From Mesorhizobium sp. B2-4-3 (GTDB lineage: Bacteria > Pseudomonadota > Alphaproteobacteria > Rhizobiales > Rhizobiaceae), in the NCBI RefSeq assembly GCF_006442815.1, contig NZ_VFVL01000001.1:186001-250000 (forward strand): a stretch of DNA of 64,000 nt. The letters run 5' to 3'. A program made the position numbers and the translations under genes. A model generated the notes under the pieces. It made no database searches and had not been told where the DNA came from. It saw nothing but the letters and a program-made list of their open reading frames with translations. This document shows positions 19,221 through 28,436 of the stretch, piece after piece. Each line of letters opens with the position of its first letter. The stretch's first letter is position 1.

Positions 19221-20141
19221 TCACCCGTTCGCTCTCGCACTCTCCCATGCGACGAGCAGGACGCCGGCAAAGACGCTCGCAAAGCCGACCAGATGAACAA
19301 GACGAAACGGCTCGTCGAGCAGCAGATATGACAGGATCAGCGCGGACGCCGGCATGACGCCCATGAAACCTGCCGCCACCGCTCCCTCGGCCCGGCTGAC
19401 GCCGGAATACCAGAACCAGCTTCCAAGCGCGAGCGTGCCGGCCCCGTACCACAACAGGGCAAGCCAGGCCGTGGCGCCGACCTGCGAGGGATGGAAGTCA
19501 TGCCATTGCCAGATCGCGAACGGGATGAAGGCAGGCACGGCGATCGCCGCAGCGAGGAAGGCGACGAGCACTGGATCGACAGTCTCCGAAGCCCTCTTGC
19601 CGATCAGCGTATAGATTGTTTCGCAACAGACGGCGGCAAAGACGAGCGCCGAGCCAAGGAAAAGACTGCCGCCACGTCCCTCGCCGCCCTGACCAAGTTG
19701 CAGGATCGAGACCCCGACGACTGCGAGCACGACCGAGGTGGTCTTGCGCCAGGTCGGCCGGTCTCCCAGAAAGATCATCGACGCAGCCGATGTAACGGCA
19801 GGGGTCGTGCTCATCACGGTGGCACCCACGGCACCAGGCACCATGGCCATGCCGTAAAGCATCAGGGCCGAGAAGCCGAACATGCCGAAGAGCGCGATCA
19901 CCAGGATCAGCAGCCAGTCGTGCCGGGAGAGCTTGCCGATCTCACGGCGGTCGCGCGCGATAAAGGGGACCAGCACCAGCGCGCCCAGCGCCACGCGCAG
20001 CAGCGAGCCGACGAAGACCGGCATGGCGGCGGTGACGATCTTGCTGATAGGCGTTGCCGATCCGAATAGCGCCATGCCGATGGCAAGCTTGGCATCGACA
20101 CTCCACGCCGATGCATCGTCTGGCTTGCCATCATCAGGCAT
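19221..20141 (-). CDS. EamA/DMT-family transporter
   Basis: 306 residues, ten predicted membrane helices in two EamA repeats. Signatures include LLRVALGALVLVPFIARDRR in repeat 1 and GVMPASALILSYLLLDEPF in repeat 2. It is a drug/metabolite exporter by family; substrate unknown. Its ATG at 20141 lies two bases after the stop of the aldehyde oxidase gene, so it is probably the last gene of that operon. A TTG at 20147 overlapping the stop is the alternative start. Confidence 0.86.
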   Translation of the reverse strand: MPDDGKPDDASAWSVDAKLAIGMALFGSATPISKIVTAAMPVFVGSLLRVALGALVLVPFIARDRREIGKLSRHDWLLILVIALFGMFGFSALMLYGMAMVPGAVGATVMSTTPAVTSAASMIFLGDRPTWRKTTSVVLAVVGVSILQLGQGGEGRGGSLFLGSALVFAAVCCETIYTLIGKRASETVDPVLVAFLAAAIAVPAFIPFAIWQWHDFHPSQVGATAWLALLWYGAGTLALGSWFWYSGVSRAEGAVAAGFMGVMPASALILSYLLLDEPFRLVHLVGFASVFAGVLLVAWESARANG

Positions 20142-20143
20142 TC

Positions 20144-22423
20144 TCAAGCGAGCAACTGCTCGATCCTGATCGGCAGGTCGCGGATACGCTTGCCTGTTGC
20201 GTGGTAAACCGCGCTGGCGACGGCGGCCGCCGTACCGACATTGCCGAGCTCGCCCAAGCCTTTCACGCCGGCCGGGTTGACTGCATGGTCGATCTCCGGA
20301 ACCAGGATCACCTGCAGGTCCTTGATGTCGGCATTGACCGGCACGAGATAGTCCTGCAGGTCGCGATTCACATAGCGCGCATAGCGCCGGTCGATCTCGG
20401 TCGCCTCGTGCAGCGCTTGGCCGATGCCCCAGATCATGCCCCCCATCAACTGGCTGCGTGCCGTACGCGTGTTCATGATGCGGCCGGCCGCGAACGCGCC
20501 GACAAGGCGCGGGACGCGGATTTCTCTGGTGTAGCGGTTGATACGAACCTCCACGAATTCGGCGCCGAAGGCGTATTTCACCGAATCCTCGTCCTGTTCG
20601 CCGCCATGAAACTCCGGCGTGCCGGCATAGAGCTTCTTCAGCGCTTCCGGCGTCGCGCCCTTGGGCGCGAATTCGGCATATTCCTCGATCGCGCCGACCT
20701 GCATGGTCTTGATGACATCCTCGACCTTCGCGGAGGCACCGCTCTTGGCCACGATTTTTCCGTCGGCGAGGTCGAGCTCGTCATTGTGCGAGCCGGCAAG
20801 CGGCCCCCCCTCTGCGGTCGCACCTGCATAGAGCTTGGCGCGAACAGCGTCGCAGGCCTTGAGCACCGCCGAACAGACGCTTGCCGTGGAGATCGAACCG
20901 CCCGAGACGGGCGCGGGAGGCAGGCTGCTGTCGCCCATTTCGACGCTGATCTTGTCGATGCCGACGCCGAGCCGCTCCGACGCCATCTGAGCGGCCACGG
21001 TGCGGACGCCGGTGCCGATCTCGTGCGAACCGCATTGCAGCCGCACATCGCCGTCGACGGTAAGGCGCACCCGCGCCGCGCAGGGCGCGACAGCGGTGGG
21101 ATAAATAGCCGTCGCGCAGCCCATGCCGACCAGCCAGTCGCGGTCGCGCATCGCGCCGACCTTCGGATCGCGCTTCGCCCATCCGAAGGCCTCGGCCGCC
21201 TGATCGTAGCACTGGATAAGCGAACGGCTGGAGAATGGTTTCTTGCCGATCGGCTCCGTCTTGGGTTCGTTGATCCGGCGGAATTCGACCGGATCCATGC
21301 CGAGCGCCACCGCCATCTCGTCCATGGCGTTTTCGAGCGCGTAGACATAGGGGGTCTCGGGCGGCGAGCGCATATATCCCGGCGTGTTGCGGTCCGCCTG
21401 CACCAAGGACACGTGAGTGAGAATCGAGCCATAATCATACATACGGCCGGTCGCGGATGTGCCACCGACCACATAGGAATCCGGACGCGACGTCACCTCC
21501 CAGCCTTCGTGAGCGAAGGCGGCGATGCGGCCGTCCTTGCCGGCGCCGATCTGGATGCGGTGCCGCGTTTCGGCCCGGTAGGTTTGCGTGCCGAACGCTT
21601 GCATCCGGCTGGTCACGCAGCGCACAGGACGTCCAAGGCGCTTTGCGGCGACCGCAACGATTGCGGTACGCGGCGTCATCGGCCCCTTCGAACCGAAGGC
21701 GCCGCCAATGAACGGGCTAACGATGCGGACCTTGCCAGGGTCCATCTTCAGCTGCCGCGCAAGCTCCACCTTCCAGCCGGTCACGTTCTGCGATGGCTCG
21801 TGCACGACAAGCTGGTCGCCCTGCCAGAAGGCGGTGGTCGAGAACAGCTCGATCGGGTTGTGGTGCTGCGTGGGCGTCGAATAGCGCTGGTCGATCTTGA
21901 CCGCGGCGCCGGCATAGGCCGCATCGAAATCGCCGGCCTTCACGTCCTCCTTGAACAGAGGGCTCTTTCCGGCGGCAGGGATGGTCGCCGTCCCTGGGCT
22001 GTCGAAAGTCGCAGTCGGCTTCTCTTCCTCGTACTCGGCGCGGATCAGTTGAGCCGCCTCCTCGGCCGCCTCGAATGTCTCGGCAACAGCCAGCGCGATG
22101 ATCTGCCCATCATGGAAAATGATCCGGTCATGCAACGGCCCCACCGAGGTCGCGCCGGAATTACCGAATTTCGGCTTCTCGACCTTATCCATGTCGCCAT
22201 AGGTGACGATGTCGAGAAGGCCCGGCACGGCCCGGGCGTCGTCGAGATGAAGTTTCGTCACCTTCCCCTTGGCAATGCTGCTCGTGGCCAACGCACCATA
22301 GGCAATGTTGCCGGTCGGCAGATCGGCCGGGTAATGAGCCTGGCCGGTAACTTTCAGCCGCCCATCGACGCGCGGCAGCGGTTCGCCCTGATTGTCCTTG
22401 GGTCTTGGAGCGGCAGCGTCCAT
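20144..22423 (-). CDS. paoC: Aldehyde oxidase/xanthine dehydrogenase family, molybdopterin subunit (PaoC-like)
   Basis: 759 residues. It starts with RVDGRLKVTGQAHYPADLPT, the a/b-hammerhead typical of the family, and ends with GVKGLGELGNVGTAAAVASA, which holds the conserved catalytic-base glutamate. Together with the two genes upstream it forms an alpha-beta-gamma molybdenum hydroxylase of the PaoABC (YagTSR) type, which oxidises aromatic aldehydes in the periplasm. ATG 22423 has AAGGTG seven bases upstream and is preferred over the GTG at 22429 that overlaps the paoB stop. Confidence 0.9.
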   Translation of the reverse strand: MDAAAPRPKDNQGEPLPRVDGRLKVTGQAHYPADLPTGNIAYGALATSSIAKGKVTKLHLDDARAVPGLLDIVTYGDMDKVEKPKFGNSGATSVGPLHDRIIFHDGQIIALAVAETFEAAEEAAQLIRAEYEEEKPTATFDSPGTATIPAAGKSPLFKEDVKAGDFDAAYAGAAVKIDQRYSTPTQHHNPIELFSTTAFWQGDQLVVHEPSQNVTGWKVELARQLKMDPGKVRIVSPFIGGAFGSKGPMTPRTAIVAVAAKRLGRPVRCVTSRMQAFGTQTYRAETRHRIQIGAGKDGRIAAFAHEGWEVTSRPDSYVVGGTSATGRMYDYGSILTHVSLVQADRNTPGYMRSPPETPYVYALENAMDEMAVALGMDPVEFRRINEPKTEPIGKKPFSSRSLIQCYDQAAEAFGWAKRDPKVGAMRDRDWLVGMGCATAIYPTAVAPCAARVRLTVDGDVRLQCGSHEIGTGVRTVAAQMASERLGVGIDKISVEMGDSSLPPAPVSGGSISTASVCSAVLKACDAVRAKLYAGATAEGGPLAGSHNDELDLADGKIVAKSGASAKVEDVIKTMQVGAIEEYAEFAPKGATPEALKKLYAGTPEFHGGEQDEDSVKYAFGAEFVEVRINRYTREIRVPRLVGAFAAGRIMNTRTARSQLMGGMIWGIGQALHEATEIDRRYARYVNRDLQDYLVPVNADIKDLQVILVPEIDHAVNPAGVKGLGELGNVGTAAAVASAVYHATGKRIRDLPIRIEQLLA

Positions 22424-22425
22424 GG

Positions 22426-23448
22426 TCACACCTTCATGTCGCGGGTTTCGAGCAGCGCGCGCACCAGCGTTCGCTTGCCGAGCTCGGTCTTGAATGCGTT
22501 GTGCTGGCGCGGTACGGCGTCGGCGAAGGCGGCATCTGCGGCAATCGTGGCCGAGTGCTCATCAAGCGGCTTTCCTTGCAAGACTTCTTCAGCCTTGCCG
22601 GCGCGCCAAGGCACCGTGGCGAGGCCGCCTAGGGCGATCCGCGCTTCGCGAACGCCGTCGCCATCGAGATCGAGTGCGACGGCCGCCGAGGCCAACGCAA
22701 AGGCGTAGGACTCACGGTCTCGAATCTTCAGGTAAAGCGAGCGCCGCGCCCACGGGATGGCGGGCACTTCGATGGCGGTGATGATCTCGTCGGCGGCGAG
22801 ATCGGTCTCGATATGGGGCGTGTCGCCGGGCTGGCGATGCAGCTTGGCGAACGGGATATTTCGCGCGCCGCGCGCGCCCTCCGCATGAACGATGGCATCA
22901 AGCGCCATCAGCGCCTGCGCAAAATCGCCGTGGTAGGTGGCGATACATGCGTCGCTGGCGCCCAGCACCGCGTGTTGCCGGTTGAAACCTTCCATCGCCG
23001 CGCAGCCGGATCCGGGCACGCGTTTGTTGCAAGCCCAAGACGTCTCGCGAAAATATTCGCAACGGGTCCGCTGTAGGATATTGCCGGCCAGGCTCGCCAT
23101 GTTGCGTATCTGGCCGCTCGCCGCGAGCTTGAGACTATCCGCGATCACCGGATAGCGACGCTTCACGTCGGGATGGTCAGCGGCCTCTCCCATGCGCACG
23201 AGCGCGCCGAAGCGAATGCCGTCGTCCGTTACCCTGATCTGGCGCAAACCGGGATCGGCCAGCCGGTTGAGATCGAGCAACCGATCCGGCTGAGCGACGC
23301 CAAGCTTCATGTAGTCGGCAAGATTGGTGCCGCCGGCAATGAACTGCGCGTTCGCCCGGGTCGGCTGATCGTCACGTCTGGTAAATCGAGAGGCCATCGC
23401 CGCAGCAGTTGAGATCTCGGTCGGCTGTTCGTAAACGAAGGGGCGCAT
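22426..23448 (-). CDS. paoB: Molybdenum hydroxylase FAD-binding subunit (PaoB-like)
   Basis: 340 residues. The FAD-binding motif is FIAGGTNLADYMKLGVAQP near residue 38, and the PaoB-type cysteines that hold a 4Fe-4S cluster are visible in NILQRTRCEYFRETSWACNK and in GCAAMEG shortly after. That extra cluster distinguishes PaoB from ordinary xanthine dehydrogenase FAD subunits. It starts three bases after the paoA stop and runs into paoC, so the three are one operon. Confidence 0.9.
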   Translation of the reverse strand: MRPFVYEQPTEISTAAAMASRFTRRDDQPTRANAQFIAGGTNLADYMKLGVAQPDRLLDLNRLADPGLRQIRVTDDGIRFGALVRMGEAADHPDVKRRYPVIADSLKLAASGQIRNMASLAGNILQRTRCEYFRETSWACNKRVPGSGCAAMEGFNRQHAVLGASDACIATYHGDFAQALMALDAIVHAEGARGARNIPFAKLHRQPGDTPHIETDLAADEIITAIEVPAIPWARRSLYLKIRDRESYAFALASAAVALDLDGDGVREARIALGGLATVPWRAGKAEEVLQGKPLDEHSATIAADAAFADAVPRQHNAFKTELGKRTLVRALLETRDMKV

Positions 23449-23451
23449 CTC

Positions 23452-24072
23452 TCAGGCTCCCTTTGTTTCATCACGCGCCTGCATGATCGCGGCGACTATG
23501 TTCGGGTAGGCGGCGCAGCGGCAGATATTGCCGCTCATATATTCTCGGATGTCGCCTTCGGATTGCGCGTGGCCTTCGTTCACGCAGCCGATTGCCGACA
23601 TGATCTGGCCCGGCGTGCAGTAGCCGCACTGGAAGGCATCATGATCGATAAAGGCCTGCTGCATAGGGTGCAGGGCGCCGTCGCTCGAGGCCAGCCCCTC
23701 GATGGTCGTCACCTCCTTGCCGCCATTCATCACCGCGAAGCTGAGACAGGAAAGGACGCGCTTGCCGTCGACCAGCACGGTGCATGCGCCACACTGGCCG
23801 TGGTCGCATCCCTTCTTCGTGCCGGTCAGCCCGGCATGATCGCGCAGAACGTCGAGCAGGCTCGTTCTAGGGTCGATCGACAATTCGTAGGATTGCTTGT
23901 TGATGCGCAGCGATGTGACGACCGGCTGCCTGAGTTCCGCGCCAGAGCCATGGGCAGCCTCCGCTTTCACGGGTGAGCCCAGCAAAGGCACCGCGGCAGC
24001 GGCAGAGGCTGTGCCAGTCATGAAGCTTCGTCGGTTGAGGCCAGTCGCGGATAAGGCTGAAGGCTGGGACAT
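23452..24072 (-). CDS. paoA: Molybdenum hydroxylase 2Fe-2S subunit with Tat signal (PaoA-like)
   Basis: 206 residues. A twin-arginine signal (LNRRSFMTGTASAAAAVPLL) at about 12-32 sends the folded complex to the periplasm. The plant-type 2Fe-2S cluster is CDHGQCGACTVLVDG plus the downstream Cys, and the second cluster uses CGYCTPGQI and CRCAAY. ATG at 24072 has GGAG seven bases upstream; a frame extension to TTG 24111 is unlikely. It is the first gene of the paoABC-EamA operon. Confidence 0.93.
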   Translation of the reverse strand: MSQPSALSATGLNRRSFMTGTASAAAAVPLLGSPVKAEAAHGSGAELRQPVVTSLRINKQSYELSIDPRTSLLDVLRDHAGLTGTKKGCDHGQCGACTVLVDGKRVLSCLSFAVMNGGKEVTTIEGLASSDGALHPMQQAFIDHDAFQCGYCTPGQIMSAIGCVNEGHAQSEGDIREYMSGNICRCAAYPNIVAAIMQARDETKGA

Positions 24073-24250
24073 GGCTCGCTCCGTCGCTGGCTGATTATTG
24101 GCGCTAACCAATGAGCCGAAGCATTGTTCCGAAATCAGGGGCGAAAGGCCCGCCCCCTCACAAAAAGGTGCTTCGCGGCCTCGACATCAAGCGCGGAACA
24201 GACAGCTCGATTTCGAGTTCTGCACCGAGACAATTGGAGCGGTGTTGATC

Positions 24251-24694
24251 ATGAAATCGAAGCTGATCGCGGAAACGTCGGGACAAAGGACCTTTGTGGT
24301 CGTGCTGGAACCGGGCGAGGAAGCTTTCGCTTGCCTGACGAACTTTGCTGCCGGGCAGGGGATCACCGCGGCGTCGCTGAGCGCAATCGGGGCATTCGAG
24401 AAAGCGGTGGTTGGCTGGTTCGATTTTCAGTCGAAATCCTACCGCAGGATTCCTGTCCAGGAGCAGTGCGAGGTGCTAAGCGCTATTGGCGACATCGCTG
24501 TCGACGATGGTGGCAAACCCAGTCTGCACGTGCATGCCGTGCTCGGTCTAGGCGACGGGTCGACGCGCGGCGGGCATCTGCTTGAAGGTTTCGTGCAACC
24601 CACGCTGGAGGTCACGGTGCTGGAATCGCCCGGCCACCTGCGCCGCAGGAGGCGTTCCGAGCTTGGCATTGCGCTGATCGACCTCGAGGCGTAG
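24251..24694 (+). CDS. PPC/DUF296 domain protein
   Basis: 147 residues forming a single PPC (DUF296) domain. Signatures are FVVVLEPGEEAFACLTNFA, SLSAIGAFEKAVVGWFD and PSLHVHAVLGLGDGSTRGGH. Plant relatives with this domain are AT-hook DNA-binding proteins; the bacterial single-domain form forms trimers, and its function is not known. The start at ATG 24251 fits the domain boundary. The histidine pair in HVHAVL could bind a metal. It is divergent from paoA. Confidence 0.83.
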   Translation: MKSKLIAETSGQRTFVVVLEPGEEAFACLTNFAAGQGITAASLSAIGAFEKAVVGWFDFQSKSYRRIPVQEQCEVLSAIGDIAVDDGGKPSLHVHAVLGLGDGSTRGGHLLEGFVQPTLEVTVLESPGHLRRRRRSELGIALIDLEA

Positions 24695-24703
24695 CAGCGC
24701 CCC

Positions 24704-25312
24704 TCAATTCCAAGCCGACAGAACGACCTCCATCTCGACCATCTCGACCTGCTGGGCAAACCGTTGATGGTAGACGGTCATCAGCGCGTCGTGAGTTGCG
24801 TCCGAAGAGCTGCAAAGCGCATCCGTCACCAGCACGACTCGGTAGCCGATGTCGATCGCGCCAAGAACGGTCGCAAGCACGCAGACATCGGTTTCACCGC
24901 CGGTGACCACCAACGTATCGATCCGACGGTTGGCAAGCTCGGCCTGTAGCCTGCCTTCCGGCCAAGGCGAATATATATGCTTGTCGATCACTTGCGCCGG
25001 CGGGCAAAAAGCACGCAGATCAGGCAGCAGGTCCACCATCTCCGCGCCTACAGCCTCGATCGTCATCGAGGCCCAGCGCTCGTAATAGCGCCTCCAGGTG
25101 CCGGCGCCCTGGCCCGCCTTCCTCGCCGGAATGAACCGGGTGAAGATTGTCTGCTCGGTCTTTCTTCCAACCAGCATGGCAATCCTCGGAAGGACCCGGG
25201 TGATCCAGGGGGTTGCCCATTCCGAAGGTGGCGCGAACAGGTTTTGCATGTCGACGCAAAGATGCGCGCAGCGATCGCCAAGCGGCCCATAGGCCAAGCC
25301 CGGAGCCGACAT
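24704..25312 (-). CDS. Isochorismatase/nicotinamidase-family cysteine hydrolase
   Basis: 202 residues. The catalytic triad of the family is visible: Asp in LCVDMQNLFAPP, Lys in VIDKHIYSPW and Cys in GGETDVCVLATVLGAIDIGY. The cis-peptide region before the Cys is also present. Substrate is unknown; members hydrolyse nicotinamide, isochorismate or N-carbamoyl compounds. ATG 25312 (MSAPGLAYG) is chosen because the conserved fold starts there; the longer frame upstream has no conserved residues. Confidence 0.84.
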   Translation of the reverse strand: MSAPGLAYGPLGDRCAHLCVDMQNLFAPPSEWATPWITRVLPRIAMLVGRKTEQTIFTRFIPARKAGQGAGTWRRYYERWASMTIEAVGAEMVDLLPDLRAFCPPAQVIDKHIYSPWPEGRLQAELANRRIDTLVVTGGETDVCVLATVLGAIDIGYRVVLVTDALCSSSDATHDALMTVYHQRFAQQVEMVEMEVVLSAWN

Positions 25313-25488
25313 CAAAATGCCCGCCCAACTCGGCCCGCGTTGGACGGGATGAAGCGCAAGAGCGCATAGGACAACGAGCGGCAGCGGTGATTGGGGCTCA
25401 AGTCCTGATCCTCGGAATGTTGGACAACGCCCAGCTTTGTTGGCTGTTCCCTTCGGAAACCACAGTCCACGAAGCGCGTTCAAGCTGG

Positions 25489-25917
25489 ATGGATGAAACA
25501 GAGACTCTCACCAACCCGACCGGCGAACGTTCAGGCGGATGCCTCTGCGGCAAGATCCGTTACCGTGTGACCGGCGACCCACGCGTGCACTACTGTCATT
25601 GCGACATGTGCCGCTGCGCGACGGGCAGCGCCTTCGCGGTGTTGGCGTGGTTGCCTGTCTCCGACGTGTCTTGGCTAAGCGAGAAGCCTTGCTTTCGCAG
25701 GTCATCGCCTCTTGCCAAACGCGGATTCTGCCAGACATGCGGTTCTCCGCTTACGCTGGCGTATGACGCCGCCGTCAACGAGATCGCACTGCACGTCGGG
25801 ACCTTCGACAATGCGGCCGAACTCGAGCCGCGATACAATTACGGATCCTCGCAGCGCCTCGGCTGGGTCTGCTGCGGCATCGACCTCCCTCATCGCGAAA
25901 CGGAAGAGCAATGGTAG
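25489..25917 (+). CDS. GFA-family (glutathione-dependent formaldehyde-activating-like) zinc protein
   Basis: 142 residues. The zinc-binding cysteines appear in order as GGCLCGKIRY, HYCHCDMCRCATG and FCQTCGSPL, the full GFA/CENP-V set. Members are commonly annotated as formaldehyde-activating enzymes, but most have no demonstrated activity, so only the family is claimed. ATG at 25489 has a weak ribosome site. The end overlaps the DNA ligase gene by seven bases, so the two are probably co-translated. Confidence 0.85.
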   Translation: MDETETLTNPTGERSGGCLCGKIRYRVTGDPRVHYCHCDMCRCATGSAFAVLAWLPVSDVSWLSEKPCFRRSSPLAKRGFCQTCGSPLTLAYDAAVNEIALHVGTFDNAAELEPRYNYGSSQRLGWVCCGIDLPHRETEEQW

Positions 25918-26924
25918 CGGCGCGCGCGAACAGCTTTCCCTTGCCCCTGGATACGCCGCCGATGGAAGCGCGAACTGCCGAAGTGTTGCCGAGGGCGAAC
26001 GGGCCTTGGCAGTACGAGCCGAAATGGGATGGGTTTCGCTGCCTTGCCTTCAAGGGCAAGGACGACGTCGATCTTCGGGCGAAATCCGGCAAGCCGCTCG
26101 GCCGTTACTTCCCGGAACTGAAGGCCGTGGTTCAAAGCCTCGACGCCAGGAACTTCGTCGTCGATGGCGAGATCGTGATCGAGATCGACGGACGCGCTTC
26201 CTTCGACGCGCTGCAGATGCGGCTTCATCCCGCGGAAAGCCGCATTCGCAAGCTGAGCGTGGAGACCCCGGCGCAATTGATCCTTTTCGATATGCTTGCC
26301 GCGCCAGATGGCAGGATCCTCCTCGAGGTGCCCTTGGCGGACCGGCGCCGGGCATTGGAGCAGTTCTTGTCCGGCCACGCAGCCGGATCACTGCGGCTAT
26401 CGCCGTCGACCACCGACATTGCAATTGCCGAGCAATGGCTGAGGGGCTCGGGCCATGGTTCGACAGACGGTGTCGTCGCCAAGCCGCTCGACGAGCCGTA
26501 TCGACCCGGCGAACGTGCGATGATCAAGGTCAAACGGCTGCGCACGGCCGACTGCGTGGTCGGCGGCTTTCGCTATCTCAATGGCATACGGCAAGCTGGA
26601 TCACTGCTGCTTGGCCTCTACAATGACAGCGGGCAGCTCGATCATGTCGGCTTCACCTCGACCATCGCCAATGACGAGCGGGCGGCTCTCACCGCGAGAC
26701 TCGAGACGTTGCGCGGCGGACCAGGCTTCACCGGCAAGGCGCCGGGCGGCCCGAGCCGCTGGAGCACCGAGCGCAGCGGAAAGTGGGAGCCGGTTAGGCC
26801 CGAACTGGTCGTCGAAGTCCGCTTCGACCACGTTACCGGCGATCGCTTCCGGCACGGGACCAGGCTCTTGCGCTGGCGGCCGGATAAGGCGCCGCGCCAG
26901 TGTACCTTCGAGCAGATCGAATAG
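25911..26924 (+). CDS. Stand-alone ATP-dependent DNA ligase (LigC-like)
   Basis: 337 residues: adenylation domain plus OB fold. Motif I is EPKWDGFRCLA with nucleotide-accepting K38. Further motifs are FVVDGEIVI (III), GVVAKPLDEPYRPGERAMIKVKR (motifs IV and V, shown in two halves: GVVAKP and MIKVKR), and RFRHGTRLLRWRPDK at the C-terminus. This is the LigC/LigD-ligase type that acts with Ku or in repair synthesis; no Ku, primase or nuclease domain is encoded here. The main replicative NAD ligase would be elsewhere. It overlaps the GFA gene by seven bases. Confidence 0.92.
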   Translation: MVAARANSFPLPLDTPPMEARTAEVLPRANGPWQYEPKWDGFRCLAFKGKDDVDLRAKSGKPLGRYFPELKAVVQSLDARNFVVDGEIVIEIDGRASFDALQMRLHPAESRIRKLSVETPAQLILFDMLAAPDGRILLEVPLADRRRALEQFLSGHAAGSLRLSPSTTDIAIAEQWLRGSGHGSTDGVVAKPLDEPYRPGERAMIKVKRLRTADCVVGGFRYLNGIRQAGSLLLGLYNDSGQLDHVGFTSTIANDERAALTARLETLRGGPGFTGKAPGGPSRWSTERSGKWEPVRPELVVEVRFDHVTGDRFRHGTRLLRWRPDKAPRQCTFEQIE

Positions 26925-26955
26925 TTTTGATCCGCTCGTGCGATGGCGCTCCAGC

Positions 26956-27387
26956 TCACATTTTGAAAGCGAAGAGATCTGCGTCCGCGTCCTGTGCGCC
27001 GGTGATGGAAGCGGAAACGATCTCGCAGGCAATCTGTGAAAATGTGATCCCGTTCCCGCCATAACCCATTACCGCATGAATGCGCGGATGACCGGGCACG
27101 CTGCCAATAATGGGAAGACCGGTGCCGGTGACCCCGAACGAGCCGCTCCAGGCGAAACGCGCCATCGTGTCGAGCATCGGAAAATCCGCGCAAGCTTCTT
27201 CTCGAGGCGCTCGATCTTTTCGGGCGTCAAGGCATCGCGCCTTTCCTCGTCGATGAAATCTCCTCACCTCCGCAGACCACGCGCCCGCCAGAGGTGGCAC
27301 GCAGATAAAGATAGGGGTCGGAGGCCTCCCAGATCATAGCGGCCTGCGGCCAGGCGTGCCGCTCCTAAGATCGAGCTTGCGAGGCAT
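26956..27387 (-). pseudogene. Decayed FAD-dependent amino-acid-oxidase-like gene (internal deletion and frameshifts)
   Basis: The remnant begins at ATG 27387 with MPRKLDLRSGTP, a typical N-terminus of a glycine/D-amino acid oxidase-like family. It jumps almost at once, in another frame, to the last third: WPQAAMIWEASDPYLYLRAT, then a frame change into FIDEERRDALTPEKIERLEK, and another into PMLDTMARFAWSGSFGVTGT and GLPIIGSVPGHPRIHAVMGY down to the stop at 26956. About 270 residues of the middle are absent. The three frames together spell one continuous family C-terminus, so this is a dead gene, not three small ones. The size of the missing part is estimated from the family as I remember it. 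Confidence 0.78.
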
Positions 27388-27537
27388 GAGCGTTCCCGGT
27401 TTCGCACGATAAGTCGGAACCTGGCTTTGGCGTTCCTTACTCAAGCGCAGATGCCAGCCTGCCGGGAAAAGCGCCAGTGGAACCAACGGCCTTGCGGGGA
27501 ATTGGTCAACGGAACCTCTCAGCATTTGGAGAACGCC

Positions 27538-27740
27538 ATGGATCCCCGTACCAAGCGATCCGAAAAGCAGGATGAAGCCGAAGCCCCCACCATGATCTGC
27601 GCGAGACCGAGGGTGCCTCATCCGAGGAGAATGACGATAATCGCGATCAGGAGAGCGACGAAGCCCTTCCCGACGACGCGGAGGAACGGGTGCTGTCGCG
27701 CGATCCTTCCAAGGAAGGCAGCCGTTTCGACGAGATATAG
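27538..27740 (+). pseudogene. Small acidic hypothetical protein with an apparent one-base frameshift
   Basis: ATG 27538 has GGAG at a good distance and starts MDPRTKRSEKQDEAEAPT. The other reading frame, entered near 27592, continues HDLRETEGASSEENDDN and ends in SRDPSKEGSRFDEI with a TAG at 27738-27740. The second part is acidic and coding-like, and is blocked from its own start by an upstream TGA. One missing base near 27590-27594 would join the two into a highly charged protein of about 66 residues. It could be a true frameshift, a recent pseudogene or a sequence error. Function unknown. Confidence 0.45.
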
Positions 27741-27821
27741 ACATCTCGATCAGGGTTATTCGTTTCGAGGGGGAACAAAGCCTGTGATGCCCCGGTTGAG
27801 CTAGCATCATAGGAGACAGCC

Positions 27822-28367
27822 ATGACACGCTTGCCTTTGGCTCTTGCCGCCGCCTTTCTCGCCACTTCGGCGTTCGCTCAAACCAACGCGCCTGCTCCAT
27901 CCACGACGGAAAAGACTGGCGTCAATTCGGTGCTGGGCGTCGCGCCCTCCACACAGGATTTCGTGACGGAAGCGGCGACTAGCGACATGTTCGAAATCGA
28001 GTCGAGCAAGCTCGCGCTCGAACGCGCCGACGACGCGACTAAGGCTTTCGCGCAACAGATGGTTACCGATCACGAGAAGACCACATCCGACCTCAAGGGC
28101 CTGGTAACCGGCGGGAAGGTCAAAGCAACGCTGCCGACCGCTATGACCGACAAACAGCAGTCGACGCTCAATGATCTCAAGGCACTGCAGGGCGCCGATT
28201 TCACCAAGCAGTACCACTCGATCCAGGTCGACGCCCATGAAGACGCCGTCGATCTTTTCAAGCGCTACGGCGACGCCGGTGAGCAGGCGGACCTGAAGGC
28301 CTGGGCAGCGGTAACGCTGCCGCATCTCCAGCATCATCTGGACATGGCCAACAGCCTCAACAAGTAA
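27822..28367 (+). CDS. DUF4142 secreted protein
   Basis: 181 residues with a signal peptide (about 1-19, cut after AFA). The mature part is a four-helix DUF4142/ferritin-like fold: QDFVTEAATSDMFEIESSKL, then AFAQQMVTDHEKTTSDL and QYHSIQVDAHEDAVDLFKRY, with the conserved H-E pairs. Such proteins are periplasmic and often found in stress regulons; the metal-binding or other role is not shown. A GGAGACAGCC ribosome site precedes the ATG. Confidence 0.87.
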   Translation: MTRLPLALAAAFLATSAFAQTNAPAPSTTEKTGVNSVLGVAPSTQDFVTEAATSDMFEIESSKLALERADDATKAFAQQMVTDHEKTTSDLKGLVTGGKVKATLPTAMTDKQQSTLNDLKALQGADFTKQYHSIQVDAHEDAVDLFKRYGDAGEQADLKAWAAVTLPHLQHHLDMANSLNK

Positions 28368-28436
28368 GCTTTCGCCGACTTGAGCCGCCTCGCCGGGGCG
28401 GCTCTCGTCTTTTGCCTTTGCGATCGGAGGTCGGTC

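Noticed and set aside
20054..22708. 884-codon open frame on the plus strand
   Set aside because: Exactly antisense to paoC/paoB, whose motifs are clear. High GC gives such shadows; no domain in it.
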